Assembly (NCBI GenBank): GCA_946478975.1
Contig: CAMLEO010000040.1
Span: forward strand, 1 to 34,592
Direction: 5' to 3'
DNA from: an uncultured Steroidobacter sp.
Lineage (GTDB): Bacteria > Pseudomonadota > Gammaproteobacteria > Steroidobacterales > Steroidobacteraceae
DNA length: 34,592 nucleotides
The notes below the pieces were generated by a model, which saw only the letters and a list, made by a program, of their open reading frames with translations, searched no databases and was not told the origin of the DNA. The translations under genes and the position numbers were made by a program. This document shows, piece by piece, positions 1 through 8,960 of the stretch. The first letter of the stretch is position 1. Each line of letters begins with the position of its first letter.

Positions 1-1360
1 CCGCGGTCTCTCGCGGGTAAGACACGCCGGCAACCCACTCTGCGCTGCTCTCCGAATGCGATGTGAGCTGGACTTCCTGGGTGAATTTTTCCAGTTCGCC
101 GCGATTCGTTTGAATCAATCCCTGGAGCAGTGACACATCGCTGATCGATTGCTGTCGATACGTGCCGTAACTGGTCGAGGACAGCACAGCCGCACCGGGC
201 AGGTCCCAGCTGACCGTCGCGTTGTGAACCCGATATTTGATGTTGGTGCGCTCGGAGAATTCGCGCCTGTGCTGCAGATCGCCGTGCAAAGGACGATAAG
301 GCCGCAACGGTGCGAGTGTCGGATCGCGGGTGTCGACCGCCATATCGACGTCGTTGCCGCCGGCCAGATCGTTGTCCTGCGCGATCGACGTCACGCGAAC
401 GCGCATATCGTCGTTAGCTTCGAACAGCAGCGAGCCGCGCACGCCGGTGGAAGTCGTCCGGTTCTCGCCGTCGACATCCCGCGATGGATCGTCGATGAAG
501 CCGGGCTCCTCCCTGCGCAGGCCCGTCAAACGAAACGCGAGCCGATCGCCCAGCGGCACATTGATCACGCCGCGAGGTGAGAATCCCATGCCGCCCTTCA
601 CCGCCTCGGCATTGAGCTGCGCCCGGGTTTCGAAGCGGCCGGGCTCCGGCGGATTGGTCACAAACTTCAACAGCCCGCCCATGGTGCTCGCGCCGTACAG
701 CGTGCCCTGCGGCCCGCGCAGCACTTCGATTCGCTGCAAATCGAATGCGTTGAGATCGGCGGTGAAGTGGCTGCCATTCGCCAGCCCGCTGCTGGAGCCA
801 TACGGTGTGCTGTCGATATAGATGCCGGTGGTGGACGCCGCGTTCAGGCTGCTCAGGCCGCGCAATGTGACTTGCGAGTTGCCCGGCACCGGCGTCGACA
901 CCTGCAACCCCGGCACCAGCTTGGCGTAATCCTGAAAGTCGTCGGCTTGATTGCGTTCCAGCGATCGCTGCGTCAACGCAGTTACGGACTGAGGAACTTC
1001 GCGCAGGTTCTGTTCGCGTCGGGTCGCGGTGACCCAGACTTCATCGATCAGATCGGCGCTGTCCGCGGCCGGATCCGAGCTCTCGACCAGGATGGCGCGA
1101 TCGGCCGTCACCCGAAATCTCAAACCCGTGCCTTTCAACAATTGCTCCAGCGCCGCCTCCGGCGCCAGCTGCCCCTTGACCCCGGCGGTATGCTTGCTGG
1201 CGGCCACGTCGGTGGAAAACAGAATCTGCCGATCCGACTGCCGGGCGAACTCGTTCAGCGCGCTCTGCATGTCCTGCGCCGGAATGTCGAAAGGCCGGAC
1301 GAGGTCGTCCGCCTGGGCGACGGCAGCAGCAACGAGCATTGTCAGGATCAGTTGACGCAA
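1..1360 (-). CDS. TonB-dependent receptor with N-terminal STN signalling domain (partial, 3' end outside window)
   Basis: I read this frame directly on the minus strand; it runs off the left edge, leaving about 453 N-terminal residues. The first 17 or so residues are a short signal peptide ending AQA. An STN (secretin/TonB short N-terminal) domain follows at about residues 20-85, then a TonB-box-like EVWVTATRR and a plug domain with TLRGLSSLNAASTTGIYID and EVLRGPQGTLYGAST. The beta barrel then begins. STN domains in FecA-type receptors pass the signal of ligand binding to a FecR anti-sigma factor. A FecI/FecR pair lies divergently next door, so this is the likely outer-membrane transducer of that pair. 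I chose the TTG at 1360 because AAGGAAGG lies just upstream and gives the complete signal peptide; the ATG at 1339 has no ribosome-binding site. The substrate is unknown. Confidence 0.88.
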   Translation of the reverse strand, partial: MRQLILTMLVAAAVAQADDLVRPFDIPAQDMQSALNEFARQSDRQILFSTDVAASKHTAGVKGQLAPEAALEQLLKGTGLRFRVTADRAILVESSDPAADSADLIDEVWVTATRREQNLREVPQSVTALTQRSLERNQADDFQDYAKLVPGLQVSTPVPGNSQVTLRGLSSLNAASTTGIYIDSTPYGSSSGLANGSHFTADLNAFDLQRIEVLRGPQGTLYGASTMGGLLKFVTNPPEPGRFETRAQLNAEAVKGGMGFSPRGVINVPLGDRLAFRLTGLRREEPGFIDDPSRDVDGENRTTSTGVRGSLLFEANDDMRVRVTSIAQDNDLAGGNDVDMAVDTRDPTLAPLRPYRPLHGDLQHRREFSERTNIKYRVHNATVSWDLPGAAVLSSTSYGTYRQQSISDVSLLQGLIQTNRGELEKFTQEVQLTSHSESSAEWVAGVSYPRETA

Positions 1361-1438
1361 AATCCTTCCTTGCCGGGGCGGGTTGAGGTTTCGGCTCCGT
1401 TTATATAGGTGTAGCGCACGCAAACCCGCAAAGCCACC

Positions 1439-1993
1439 ATGGCCCGACGCACAGATTGCTCCAAACCCCCACCCAACGGCCTCGATTCCGAGACCGGCGC
1501 GGTGATGAAGGCGCTGTCCCAGCGACTGCGGGCGCCGCTGCGGCGCTATTTTGCAAACCGCCACATCCCTCCGCACGAGATCGACGACCTGGTGCAGGAG
1601 GTGTTTCTGAAATTATCCGCCCGCGGCGGCGTCGACCACGTGGAGCGGATCGAACCCTACATCTTCGCCACCGCCTCCAACCTGCTGCGCGATCGTCGCC
1701 GGCACATGACATCGCATGCCGCGGAATCACACGTGCCGTTCGAAGAAGCCGCTCATGGGCAGGCGCGCACGCCGCTGGAGCCGGACCGCATCGTACTCGG
1801 AACGCAGCAGATCGCGCAGCTGGTGGCAGCGTTGTACGAACTGCCGGAACGAATGCGAGCCGTGTTTTCGCTGTATCACTTCGAGGAGCTGTCCCACAAG
1901 GAGATCGCCAGTCGCCTGGGGATCGCGCTGAGCACCGTCGAAAAGAACATCGCGCGAGCCAATGCGTACCTCCTCAAAAGGTTGGATTTATGA
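1439..1993 (+). CDS. FecI-like ECF RNA polymerase sigma factor
   Basis: This 184-residue protein has the two-domain ECF sigma layout. Sigma region 2 (about residues 25-95) includes IDDLVQEVFLKLSARGG and PYIFATASNLLRDRRR. Region 4 (about 125-180) includes LPERMRAVFSLYHFEELSHKEIA followed by the helix-turn-helix LGIALSTVEKNIARA. The spacing and the VEKNIARA ending are typical of FecI-type sigmas that work with FecR. The gene overlaps the downstream FecR gene by four bases (ATGA), so the two are probably translationally coupled. It is divergent from an STN-type TonB receptor, with 78 bases between the starts. No clear ribosome-binding site precedes the ATG at 1439; the in-frame ATG at 1505 is an alternative start that would still keep region 2. 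Confidence 0.88.
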   Translation: MARRTDCSKPPPNGLDSETGAVMKALSQRLRAPLRRYFANRHIPPHEIDDLVQEVFLKLSARGGVDHVERIEPYIFATASNLLRDRRRHMTSHAAESHVPFEEAAHGQARTPLEPDRIVLGTQQIAQLVAALYELPERMRAVFSLYHFEELSHKEIASRLGIALSTVEKNIARANAYLLKRLDL

Positions 1994-3063
1994 ACAGCGG
2001 CAGCCAGAAACAAACCGACCCGACGAGCCTCGCCGAGGCCGCCGGCGCCTGGGATGCGCGCCTGCGTGCGCCCGACTGCACAGATGAAGATCGGGCTCGA
2101 TTCGCGGCGTGGCGCGATGCCGACCCAGCCCATCAGCAAACATTCGAGCGCTTGCAGGCCATCGTGGCCGCACTACGTCACGAACAAGGCCGTGCAGACA
2201 TCCGGGCGCTGCGCGATGAGGCGCTGCGTGCCGGCCAACATCATCGCCGTCGAGTCTGGTTCGCTGCCACGGCTGCGGCTGTGTCGGCGCTGGCCGTCGG
2301 GGCGATTGTTTGGAACGGCGCCAGCCCCAACTGGCTGCGCGAGCCGATCGAAGCAATGATCACCCGCATGTCCGGCGCCCAGATCTACTCGACCGATACC
2401 GGCCAGCGCTCGACTTTTGTGCTCGACGACGGTTCCAACATCGAGCTCAACGCGCGCTCGCGCATCGAAGTGCGCTTCTCCGACTACCGGCGCGACGTGG
2501 TGCTGGTCGAAGGCCAGGCGCTGTTCAGCGTATCAAAAGATCCACATCGGCCGTTTCTGGTCCATGCCGGCGATCGGCAGGTGCTCGCCGTCGGCACGCG
2601 CTTCGATGTGCGGCTGGATTCGAGCTCGGTGCAAGTCACGTTGCTGGAAGGAAAGGTGCGCGTCGATGAAGACACTGCGATGTGGCACCGGGGCCAGGAG
2701 GTCGAGCTGACGCCAGGCAAACAATTCGTCGCACAGCTGACCAACACGCCCGCGCAGCCGGCGTCGACCGATCGAAACGGCGTCCCGGCCACTCTCGTCC
2801 GCGACATCGATGTCGCGAAGGTCACCGGCTGGCGCGAAGGACGCATCTATTTCAACGATCTGCCGCTCGCCGAAGCGGTCGAGGAAATGAACCGACACAG
2901 CACCGTGCGCATACGCATCGACAGCGCGGAACTTGCAGGGCTGCGCGTGAATGGAATGTTCAAGGCCGGCGAGCAGGAAGTGTTTGTCTCGGCGTTGCAG
3001 GACTACTTCCACATCGCGGCGGAACGTCGTGGCGCGCGGGAGATCGTGCTCACCCGGCGCTGA
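1990..3063 (+). CDS. FecR-type anti-sigma/transmembrane sensor
   Basis: The protein has 357 residues. The cytoplasmic N-terminal helical region (about 10-70, with DEDRARFAAWRDADPAHQQTFERL) is the sigma-binding DUF4880-like part. One membrane segment follows at about 88-107 (FAATAAAVSALAVGAIVW). The periplasmic FecR domain is at about 130-230, with VLDDGSNIELNARSRIEV and VVLVEGQALFSV, both standard for the family. The C-terminal domain (about 275-357) is DUF4974/STN-like, with RIYFNDLPLAEAVEEMNRHS. In FecA-FecR-FecI systems this protein relays receptor occupancy to the sigma factor. The start is fixed by the ATGA overlap with the sigma gene. Its natural partner is the divergent receptor at the left edge of the window. 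Confidence 0.9.
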   Translation: MNSGSQKQTDPTSLAEAAGAWDARLRAPDCTDEDRARFAAWRDADPAHQQTFERLQAIVAALRHEQGRADIRALRDEALRAGQHHRRRVWFAATAAAVSALAVGAIVWNGASPNWLREPIEAMITRMSGAQIYSTDTGQRSTFVLDDGSNIELNARSRIEVRFSDYRRDVVLVEGQALFSVSKDPHRPFLVHAGDRQVLAVGTRFDVRLDSSSVQVTLLEGKVRVDEDTAMWHRGQEVELTPGKQFVAQLTNTPAQPASTDRNGVPATLVRDIDVAKVTGWREGRIYFNDLPLAEAVEEMNRHSTVRIRIDSAELAGLRVNGMFKAGEQEVFVSALQDYFHIAAERRGAREIVLTRR

Positions 3064-3188
3064 TGGCGCGTTCTCGAATCCGAATCGTCGTTGCGTACTC
3101 AACGAATGGAAATCCACACCTTCCGTAAGTAGCCTGCGCCCGAACACTCATCGGCTACATCGAGCGAGCGGCGCTTCGGGCACACGGA

Positions 3189-5036
3189 ATGGTAAGAGAG
3201 ATCGAGCAGCTGCTGCTGGACGAGTGTCCGGACGCCATCGTGAGTATGAGCGTCGATGGAATCGTTCAGTACTGGAGCAAGGGCGCGGAAGCCACCTTCG
3301 GGCATTCGTCCGCCGAGGCGCTGGGCCGCGATCTGATCGAACTCATTGTGCCCGCCGATCGCATCGAAGAAGAACGCCGCGTCCGGCGAGAAGTGACCGA
3401 GCGTGGCAGCTCCACCTACGAGTCGATGCGGCGACGCAAGGATGGCTCGCTGCTCTACGTCGACATCACCAGCAAGGCGATTCGCGATGACCAGGGCCGC
3501 GTCACGCATTTACTGTCGACCAAAAAAGATGTGACTCGCCTGCGGCTGATTCGCGACGCACGCGTTCTGGAAAGCCGCTTTCGCGACCTGGTGGAGTCAA
3601 CGCCGGATGCCATCCTGATGGTCAACGCCACCGGCCGGGTCGCGCTCGCCAATGCGCAAGCGGAACAGTTGTTCGGCTACACGCGCGGAACGCTGATCGG
3701 CAAGCCGGTGGAAATGCTGTTGCCGCCGAGATATCGCCAGGCGCACGTCGCGCATCGCGCCGATTTCTTCTCACAACCTCGGGTGCGCAGCATGGGCCCG
3801 GGCGTGGATTTGTTCGGCCTGCGCGCCGATGGCAGCGAATTCCCGGTCGAGATCAGCTTGAGCCCGCTGCACACCGAAGACGGCACGATCGTGATGAGCG
3901 CGATTCGCGACGTCACGCAGCGGCGCAAGGCGGAGCAAAAATTTCGCGACCTGCTGGAAGCGGCGCCCGACGCCATCGTGATCGTCAACAGCGACGGCAA
4001 GATCGTGCTGATCAATTCACAAACTGAAAAACTGTTCGGCTATGCGCGCGAGGATCTGCTGGGCAATCCCATCGAGCTGCTGCTGCCGCCGCGCTTTCGC
4101 TCCAGTCATCCGCATCATCGCGACGCGTTTTTCTCCGATCCTCGCGTGCGCCCGATGGGCGTCGGCCTGGAGCTGCATGGACAGAAGCGCGACGGCTCGG
4201 AGTTCCCGATCGAAATCAGTTTGAGTCCGCTCGAAACCGAAGAAGGCATGCTGGTGTCGAGCGCCATCCGCGACATCACCGATCGCAAGCTGTTCGAGCA
4301 GGCGCTGCAGGACAAGAACCTGGAGCTGGCGCGCGCCAACCAGGCCAAGGATCGGTTCCTGGCGAGCATGAGTCACGAGCTGCGCACGCCGCTCAATGCC
4401 ATCATCGGATTCACCGGCACGCTGCTGATGAAACTGCCCGGCCCGCTGAACGCCGAGCAGGAGAAACAACTGCGCACGGTGCAGACCAGCGGCCGGCATT
4501 TGCTGTCGTTGATCAACGATCTGCTCGACCTGGCGAAGATCGAAGCCGGCAAGATCGAGCTCGCGGCCGAAGTCATCGATTGCAAACAATGGCTGGAAGA
4601 CCTGGTCGCGAGCCTGCAGCCGCTCGCGGCCGCCAAAGGGCTGGAATGCCGTACGAGCCTGCCGGCCGCGGCAATCACATTCCGCACCGACCAGCGCGCC
4701 TTGAGCCAGATCGTCATCAACCTGGTGAACAACGCCATCAAGTTCACCACTCGCGGCCACGTGCACGTTTCGCTCAGCAAGCTCAACAAACATGGCCGGG
4801 ACGTGCTGCGTGTCAGTGTCGAAGACACGGGCATCGGCATCCGCGTCGAAGATCAATCCAAATTGTTCTCGGCGTTTTCGCGGGTGAGCGCTCCGGAGAT
4901 CCGCAGCTCGGAAGGCACGGGCTTGGGGCTGCACCTGAGCCAGAAGCTCGCCGACTTGCTGGGCGGACAGATCGAGCTGCGCAGCGAGTATGGCAAAGGC
5001 AGCACCTTCACGCTCTCGATCCCGGAGCAGGCATGA
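3189..5036 (+). CDS. Soluble hybrid-free sensor histidine kinase with three PAS domains
   Basis: The protein has 615 residues and no signal peptide or membrane segment, so it should sense in the cytoplasm. PAS/PAC domains lie at about residues 5-117, 131-245 and 252-366. The second and third are near-copies with a 121-residue period and no visible gaps ([12 protein letters not shown] against [12 protein letters not shown]; shared GSEFP[VI]EISLSPL). The HisKA dimerisation domain has [15 protein letters not shown] with phospho-acceptor His396. The ATPase domain shows the N box ([11 protein letters not shown]), the G1 box (VEDTGIGI) and the G2 box ([18 protein letters not shown]). The kinase overlaps the response regulator by four bases (ATGA), which identifies the partner. 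The ATG at 3189 has a poor ribosome-binding site, so the start is less certain than the rest. I see no residues that identify a bound cofactor. Confidence 0.92.
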   Translation: MVREIEQLLLDECPDAIVSMSVDGIVQYWSKGAEATFGHSSAEALGRDLIELIVPADRIEEERRVRREVTERGSSTYESMRRRKDGSLLYVDITSKAIRDDQGRVTHLLSTKKDVTRLRLIRDARVLESRFRDLVESTPDAILMVNATGRVALANAQAEQLFGYTRGTLIGKPVEMLLPPRYRQAHVAHRADFFSQPRVRSMGPGVDLFGLRADGSEFPVEISLSPLHTEDGTIVMSAIRDVTQRRKAEQKFRDLLEAAPDAIVIVNSDGKIVLINSQTEKLFGYAREDLLGNPIELLLPPRFRSSHPHHRDAFFSDPRVRPMGVGLELHGQKRDGSEFPIEISLSPLETEEGMLVSSAIRDITDRKLFEQALQDKNLELARANQAKDRFLASMSHELRTPLNAIIGFTGTLLMKLPGPLNAEQEKQLRTVQTSGRHLLSLINDLLDLAKIEAGKIELAAEVIDCKQWLEDLVASLQPLAAAKGLECRTSLPAAAITFRTDQRALSQIVINLVNNAIKFTTRGHVHVSLSKLNKHGRDVLRVSVEDTGIGIRVEDQSKLFSAFSRVSAPEIRSSEGTGLGLHLSQKLADLLGGQIELRSEYGKGSTFTLSIPEQA

Positions 5037-5419
5037 GCGCGCGCATCGTCCTGATCGAAGATCATCCGGACAACATGGAGCTGATGGCGTATCTGCTCAA
5101 AGCGGCCGGTTACAGCTATCGCTGTGCTGTCGACGGCGCGGAAGGATTGGAGATGGTCCGCAGCGAACGGCCCGATCTCGTCGTCTGCGATCTGCAGATG
5201 CCGGTCATGGACGGCTTCGAAGTGCTGCGACACCTGCGTGACGACGAATCCCTGCGCCACACACCGATCGTGGCCGTCACCGCGCAGTCCATGCCCGGCG
5301 ATCGGCAGAAAGTGCTGCGTGCTGGCTTCGACGGCTATTTCTCCAAGCCGATCGAACCGCAGACATTCGTCAGTCAGCTGGAAGCCTGGCTGCCGCCCGA
5401 CAAACGCGCTCGCGGCTAG
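5033..5419 (+). CDS. Single-domain (CheY/DivK-like) response regulator
   Basis: The protein has 128 residues and consists of a receiver domain only. The acidic pocket is Glu9-Asp10, the phospho-acceptor is Asp53 ([12 protein letters not shown]), and the switch residues are Thr83 (VAVTAQS) and Lys105 (YFSKPIE). There is no DNA-binding or enzymatic output domain, so the output must come from protein-protein contact, as for CheY, DivK or phosphorelay intermediates. The start is taken from the ATGA overlap with the upstream kinase. The gene ends 11 bases before the 3' end of the convergent bactofilin gene. There is no phosphotransfer protein in the window, so the next step of the pathway lies elsewhere. 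Confidence 0.92.
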   Translation: MSARIVLIEDHPDNMELMAYLLKAAGYSYRCAVDGAEGLEMVRSERPDLVVCDLQMPVMDGFEVLRHLRDDESLRHTPIVAVTAQSMPGDRQKVLRAGFDGYFSKPIEPQTFVSQLEAWLPPDKRARG

Positions 5420-5429
5420 TGACTCGAGC

Positions 5430-5999
5430 TCACCCCACTTTGCGCGGCGGCGGCGGCAGCACGGCCACCTTGGGCGTCATGATTTTTTCGGTCTCCTCGG
5501 CCGACATCGGCTGGCCCGGGGTGATCACGGGCGCTTCGACTCGTTTCGGTTGGGCTTGCGTCACCACCGGCGCGGGCGTGGGAGCCGGCGCGGCCTGCGG
5601 CGCAGTTTCCTTGTTGGCAGCGGTGCCACTCATATCTATGCGACCGTTGAAGACGGCGCCATCGCTGATGCCGACGCGAGGTGCATAAATGTTGCCGTGG
5701 ACGCGGCCGGTCTCGTGAACGATGACCGATTCCTTGCCATACAAGTCGCCCTCGACGTTGCCGTCGACCACGACCACGCGCGCATGGATATTGCCGCTGA
5801 CGACGCCTTGCGTGCCGACGATGACTCGCTGCGTGTGATGGATCGAGCCCAGGATGCGGCCCTGGAAAATGAAATCTTCCTCGGCGTACAGATCGCCCTT
5901 GAACCGCAAGGTCGGCCCCAGCACCGCGATCCGGCGATCGGCGGCCGCGGATGGCGGCAGCGCCGGCATGCGGCCGGTGTCGGAAGTGGTTTCCTGCAT
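5430..5999 (-). CDS. Bactofilin with proline-rich C-terminal tail
   Basis: The protein has 189 residues. A bactofilin beta-helix core occupies about residues 30-130, recognisable from PTLRFKGDLYAEEDFIFQGRILGSI and successive turns such as GNIHARVVVVDGNVEGDLYG and GRVHGNIYAPRVGI. The tail (about 135-189) is rich in Pro and Ala, ending PPPPRKVG, and is probably disordered. Bactofilins polymerise without nucleotides into cytoskeletal filaments that recruit cell-wall and morphogenesis proteins. I placed the start at 5999 because GGAG lies seven bases upstream; an in-frame ATG at 6023 lacks a ribosome-binding site. It lies 27 bases downstream of a second bactofilin, so the two are probably cotranscribed and may co-assemble. 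Confidence 0.9.
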   Translation of the reverse strand: MQETTSDTGRMPALPPSAAADRRIAVLGPTLRFKGDLYAEEDFIFQGRILGSIHHTQRVIVGTQGVVSGNIHARVVVVDGNVEGDLYGKESVIVHETGRVHGNIYAPRVGISDGAVFNGRIDMSGTAANKETAPQAAPAPTPAPVVTQAQPKRVEAPVITPGQPMSAEETEKIMTPKVAVLPPPPRKVG

Positions 6000-6026
6000 C
6001 GGAGGTCTCCAGGAGAGTTGCATGGT

Positions 6027-6422
6027 TCAGGTTCCCGTTTTGCCCCGCAGTTCGGTCGTGTTCGCTGGCGCCGCCTTTTTCACGTCCATGTCCACATTGC
6101 CGTTGAAGCGCGAGCCTTCGATCAAGCTCACCGACGGTGCATGGATGCTGCCGCGAAGGTTGCCCGAGCTCTCCAGCGCCACCGAGCGCTCGGCATGCAC
6201 ATCGCCGACGACGATGCCTTCGATCTTGATCACCTGGGCGATGATGTTTGCTTTGACCCGGCCCGCCTTGCCGATGGTCACGCGCTGCGTGTGTTTGATG
6301 CTGCCTTCGATCTGTCCCTGGATCAGCAGATCCTCATCGGCGGTCAGCTCGCCTTTGAACTTCAAGCTGGGCGGCAGGATCGACATCCGCTCGTTCGCGG
6401 TATCGGCTGGGTTGCTGCTCAT
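6027..6422 (-). CDS. Bactofilin, short form
   Basis: The protein has 131 residues and is almost entirely bactofilin core. PSLKFKGELTADEDLLIQGQIEGSI is followed by repeating turns (KHTQRVTIGKAGRVKANIIA, GIVVGDVHAERSVALE, GNLRGSIHAPSVSLIEGSRF). It has only a short tail, unlike its downstream neighbour. I set the start at 6422 because AAGGAGAG lies about six bases upstream; the open frame continues to 6503, but that extension has no ribosome-binding site. The two proteins share the core pattern throughout, including a conserved HTQRV turn, and look like a tandem duplication that has since diverged. The upstream space (6423-6561) must hold the promoter of the pair, but I see no convincing promoter consensus there. 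Confidence 0.9.
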   Translation of the reverse strand: MSSNPADTANERMSILPPSLKFKGELTADEDLLIQGQIEGSIKHTQRVTIGKAGRVKANIIAQVIKIEGIVVGDVHAERSVALESSGNLRGSIHAPSVSLIEGSRFNGNVDMDVKKAAPANTTELRGKTGT

Positions 6423-6561
6423 TGTTCTCTCCTTGTCGGGCGCAAGTAATGCAAAGATTCGTGATGCACTTCGCAGCGAATGCGCAAGCCGTTGCACAGT
6501 CATCTTGCGGTTTTTGCGCAGTCGTCGTTTGCCGACGTGCTGGCGAGCGAGTTCAGCTTGG

Positions 6562-7374
6562 TTACTGTTCTTTTATATGCAAGCCGCGCGCGCCGGTCGT
6601 GATCGCGGAGTCGAGCCCGCGTACGCCACGGAAGGTTGCGCCCGTGAAATCGGCGTTGGTCAGATTGGCGCCGGCGAAGTTGGTATCTATTAGTATCGCC
6701 TCACGCAGATCCGCATCGGTGAGATTGGCGCCGGCGAGATTCACGCCGCTGAAGTCGGCGCGCACCAGCTTGGTTCGCAGCAGCTGCGCACGGGTCAGAT
6801 CGGAAAAACTGAAATCGGTGCGCGAGAAATCGGCATCGGAGAAGTCCGCTTCCACCGCCGTCGCATTCACGATGTTCGCACGCATCAGCCCCATAGATTG
6901 ATTCTTCATGTCCGGCGCGGCATTGGTTCGGACCAGCCTGGCTTTGGACAGCGTGGTCTTGCGCAAGTCGCCGATCAATCGTGCGCCAGTGAGATCGGCA
7001 CCGCTCAAGTTCGCGCCGGCGAGCTGAACGGAAAACATCACCGCCTCTCGCAACGACGCGCCCGAGAGATTCGCACCTTCCAGAAAACTGACGGTGAGAT
7101 TGCAGCGGTCGAGCGTCGCTCCGCCGAGCTGCGCCCGGTTCATGACCGACGCCGACAGGTCCGCAGCGTGAAAGTCGATCTTCGTCAGGTCGGCATCGAT
7201 GAGATTCTTGGCTTTGATTTCCGGCGACGAGCCGCGAGGTGCGGCGGCGATTCTGACAAGCAGTTCTTGCCGGGTGAGCCGCTCGTAACCGTCCCACTCG
7301 CCGGCCCCTGCCCATGGCGATACCAGGCCGGCCAGCAGCGCACCGATGAGAACGACCGATCTCATGGCTTGCAT
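6562..7374 (-). CDS. Secreted pentapeptide-repeat protein
   Basis: The protein has 270 residues. An N-terminal signal peptide (MQAMRSVVLIGALLAGLVSP, cleaving near WAGA-GEW) sends it to the periplasm or beyond. From about residue 55 to 255 it is built of A(D/N)LxX pentapeptides such as ANLSGASL, ANLSGADL, ADFSDADF and ANLTDADL. These fold as a right-handed quadrilateral beta helix. A segment near the middle (about 145-175, RTNAAPDMKNQSMG) breaks the regularity. The start at 7374 has GAGG five bases upstream; a TTG at 7401 is open but would bury the signal peptide. Most characterised members act as DNA mimics in the cytoplasm, which does not fit a signal peptide, so I assign no function. It lies upstream of the bactofilin pair on the same strand, 139 bases away. 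Confidence 0.85.
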   Translation of the reverse strand: MQAMRSVVLIGALLAGLVSPWAGAGEWDGYERLTRQELLVRIAAAPRGSSPEIKAKNLIDADLTKIDFHAADLSASVMNRAQLGGATLDRCNLTVSFLEGANLSGASLREAVMFSVQLAGANLSGADLTGARLIGDLRKTTLSKARLVRTNAAPDMKNQSMGLMRANIVNATAVEADFSDADFSRTDFSFSDLTRAQLLRTKLVRADFSGVNLAGANLTDADLREAILIDTNFAGANLTNADFTGATFRGVRGLDSAITTGARGLHIKEQ

Positions 7375-7442
7375 ATACGCCTCGGAGCCGCCGGACGACA
7401 AGGTTGCATCCCGTGCAATTACTCATACAATTCAGCTTCGGC

Positions 7443-7473
7443 GGTAACCATTCCGGTGGCCACCGCTCTTTGA
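7443..7473 (+). promoter_or_regulatory. Predicted ECF-sigma promoter of the GH27 gene
   Basis: GGTAACC (7443-7449), a 15-base spacer, then GCTCTTTGA (7465-7473), 24 bases before the GH27 start. The same two-block arrangement occurs at 8898-8927 and 10541-10572. A GGTAAC-like -35 and a CTCTT-like -10 is the layout expected for an ECF sigma. The sigma encoded at 8961 is the obvious candidate. That assignment is inference. Confidence 0.65.
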
Positions 7474-7496
7474 TTCGGACATCCAGTCGCGGAGAA

Positions 7497-8876
7497 ATGC
7501 CTGTGCCCCAAGGATTCAATCGTCGCGAGTTGTTCGCCGCTGCCGGCGCGCTCGGGCTGCTCGCAGTCGATGGCAAATCGGGCCAGGCCGTTGCGGCCGA
7601 CGCGAACACTGACGATCCCTCGCTGCTCGCGCCGACGCCGCCGATGGGCTGGAACAGCTGGAATTCGTTCGCGACCACGATCACCGAAGAACAGGCGCTC
7701 GCCAACGCCGACATCATGGCGCGCGAGCTGAAGCCGTTCGGCTACGACATCTTCACCATCGACATCCAATGGTACGAAGGCGCGGCCAAAGGCTACGAAT
7801 ACAACACCAAGCCAGTGCCGACCATGGACGAGCACGGCCGCCTGTGGCCGGCGCCGAATCGCTTTCCTTCCAGCGTCAATGGCGCCGGCTTCAAACCGAT
7901 CGCCGACAAGATTCACGCGCTGGGCTTGAAGTTCGGCGTGCATCTCATGCGTGGCATCCCTCGCCTCGCGGTGGAACGCAACGTATCGATTCTCGGCGGC
8001 ACCTGGAAAGCCCGCGACATCGCCAACACCCAGAGCGTGTGTCCGTGGAACCCCGATATGTACGGCGTCGACATGAGCAAGCCCGGCGCGCAGGAGTATT
8101 ACAACAGCGTGTTCGCACTGCTCGCGTCCTGGGGCGTCGACTTCGTCAAGATGGATGATATGAGCCGGCCTTACGACGCCAACGCGCCCGAGGTCGAAGC
8201 GGCCCATCATGCGATTCAAGCGAGCGGCCGCCCCATCATTCTCAGCCTGTCGCCCGGCGAAACGCCGCTCGCGAGCGGCGCTCACGTGCGTCGCTACGCG
8301 CAGATGTGGCGCATCAGCGATGACTTCTGGGATGAGTGGCCGCAGCTCAAAGCGCAGTTCACGCGCTTGGAAAACTGGTCGTTGTATCGCCAGCCCGGCC
8401 GCTGGCCCGATGCGGACATGCTGCCGCTCGGCCGACTCGAAATGGGCAAGCGCGACAGCAAGTTCACGTTCGATGAGAAGCGCACCTTGATGACATTGTG
8501 GTCCATCGCCCGCTCGCCGCTGATCATGGGCGGCGATCTGCGCTACCTGGATACGGTGACGCTGGCGCTGCTGACCAATCGCGAAGTGCTGCTGGTCAAC
8601 AAGCGCAGCCGGGACAACCAGCCCTGGGCGCTGCTCGAAGAAGTCCGCACCTGGACGGCGCGCGCCGAAACTGGCGACGCGCGTTATCTCGCGATGTTCA
8701 ATGTCAGTGACAAAGGGGGCGACAAAGAAGTGTATTTCGACCTGTCTCGCCTGGAGCTGAAGACGGCCAAGGTGCGCGACCTGTGGGCCCAGCGGGATCT
8801 CGGCACCGTTCGCGATCGCGTGACGGCCAAGCTCGCCCCGCATGCCTGCCTGCTGTACCGGTTGATGCCCGGCTGA
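7497..8876 (+). CDS. GH27 alpha-galactosidase-like glycoside hydrolase, Tat-type signal
   Basis: The protein has 459 residues. The N terminus (FNRRELFAAAGALGLLAV) is a twin-arginine-type export signal. The TIM barrel opens with the GH27 hallmark PTPPMGWNSWNSFAT (about 47-61). GYDIFTIDIQWYEG (83-95) is a conserved substrate-binding strand. The catalytic nucleophile is probably Asp220 in DFVKMDD, and the acid/base Asp276 in WRISDDFW. A C-terminal beta sandwich follows, ending near PHACLLYRLMPG. The family cleaves alpha-D-galactosyl or alpha-N-acetylgalactosaminyl groups; which one cannot be read here. The ATG at 7497 is close to its GGAG, so GTG at 7503 is a possible start. A promoter motif shared with the downstream sigma and receptor genes suggests co-regulated release of the ligand that the receptor imports. 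Confidence 0.9.
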   Translation: MPVPQGFNRRELFAAAGALGLLAVDGKSGQAVAADANTDDPSLLAPTPPMGWNSWNSFATTITEEQALANADIMARELKPFGYDIFTIDIQWYEGAAKGYEYNTKPVPTMDEHGRLWPAPNRFPSSVNGAGFKPIADKIHALGLKFGVHLMRGIPRLAVERNVSILGGTWKARDIANTQSVCPWNPDMYGVDMSKPGAQEYYNSVFALLASWGVDFVKMDDMSRPYDANAPEVEAAHHAIQASGRPIILSLSPGETPLASGAHVRRYAQMWRISDDFWDEWPQLKAQFTRLENWSLYRQPGRWPDADMLPLGRLEMGKRDSKFTFDEKRTLMTLWSIARSPLIMGGDLRYLDTVTLALLTNREVLLVNKRSRDNQPWALLEEVRTWTARAETGDARYLAMFNVSDKGGDKEVYFDLSRLELKTAKVRDLWAQRDLGTVRDRVTAKLAPHACLLYRLMPG

Positions 8877-8897
8877 GGAAAAAAAGTTCGTCGACGA

Positions 8898-8927
8898 GGT
8901 AACCGAATTCCCGGCCGCCGCTCTTGA
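8898..8927 (+). promoter_or_regulatory. Predicted ECF-sigma promoter of the sigma/FecR operon (autoregulatory)
   Basis: GGTAACC (8898-8904), a 15-base spacer, then GCTCTTGA (8920-8927), 34 bases before the sigma start. It matches the site at 7443-7473 except for one missing T in the -10 block. Its position upstream of the sigma gene itself suggests positive autoregulation. Confidence 0.62.
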
Positions 8928-8960
8928 TCGATAGAGGACGGGCCGACGTTCGGAGGAACA

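Noticed and set aside
5124..6449. Open frame of 441 codons on the plus strand
   Set aside because: It overlaps the response regulator in another frame and is antisense to both bactofilins, which have ribosome-binding sites and typical repeats.
6562..7200. Apparent DNA repeats with A/T-G-C-rich 15-base period
   Set aside because: They come from the pentapeptide repeats of the encoded protein, not from a non-coding repeat or CRISPR array.
7404..7496. Upstream extension of the GH27 gene
   Set aside because: The added residues include the predicted ECF promoter and would place the twin-arginine signal about 40 residues inside the protein.
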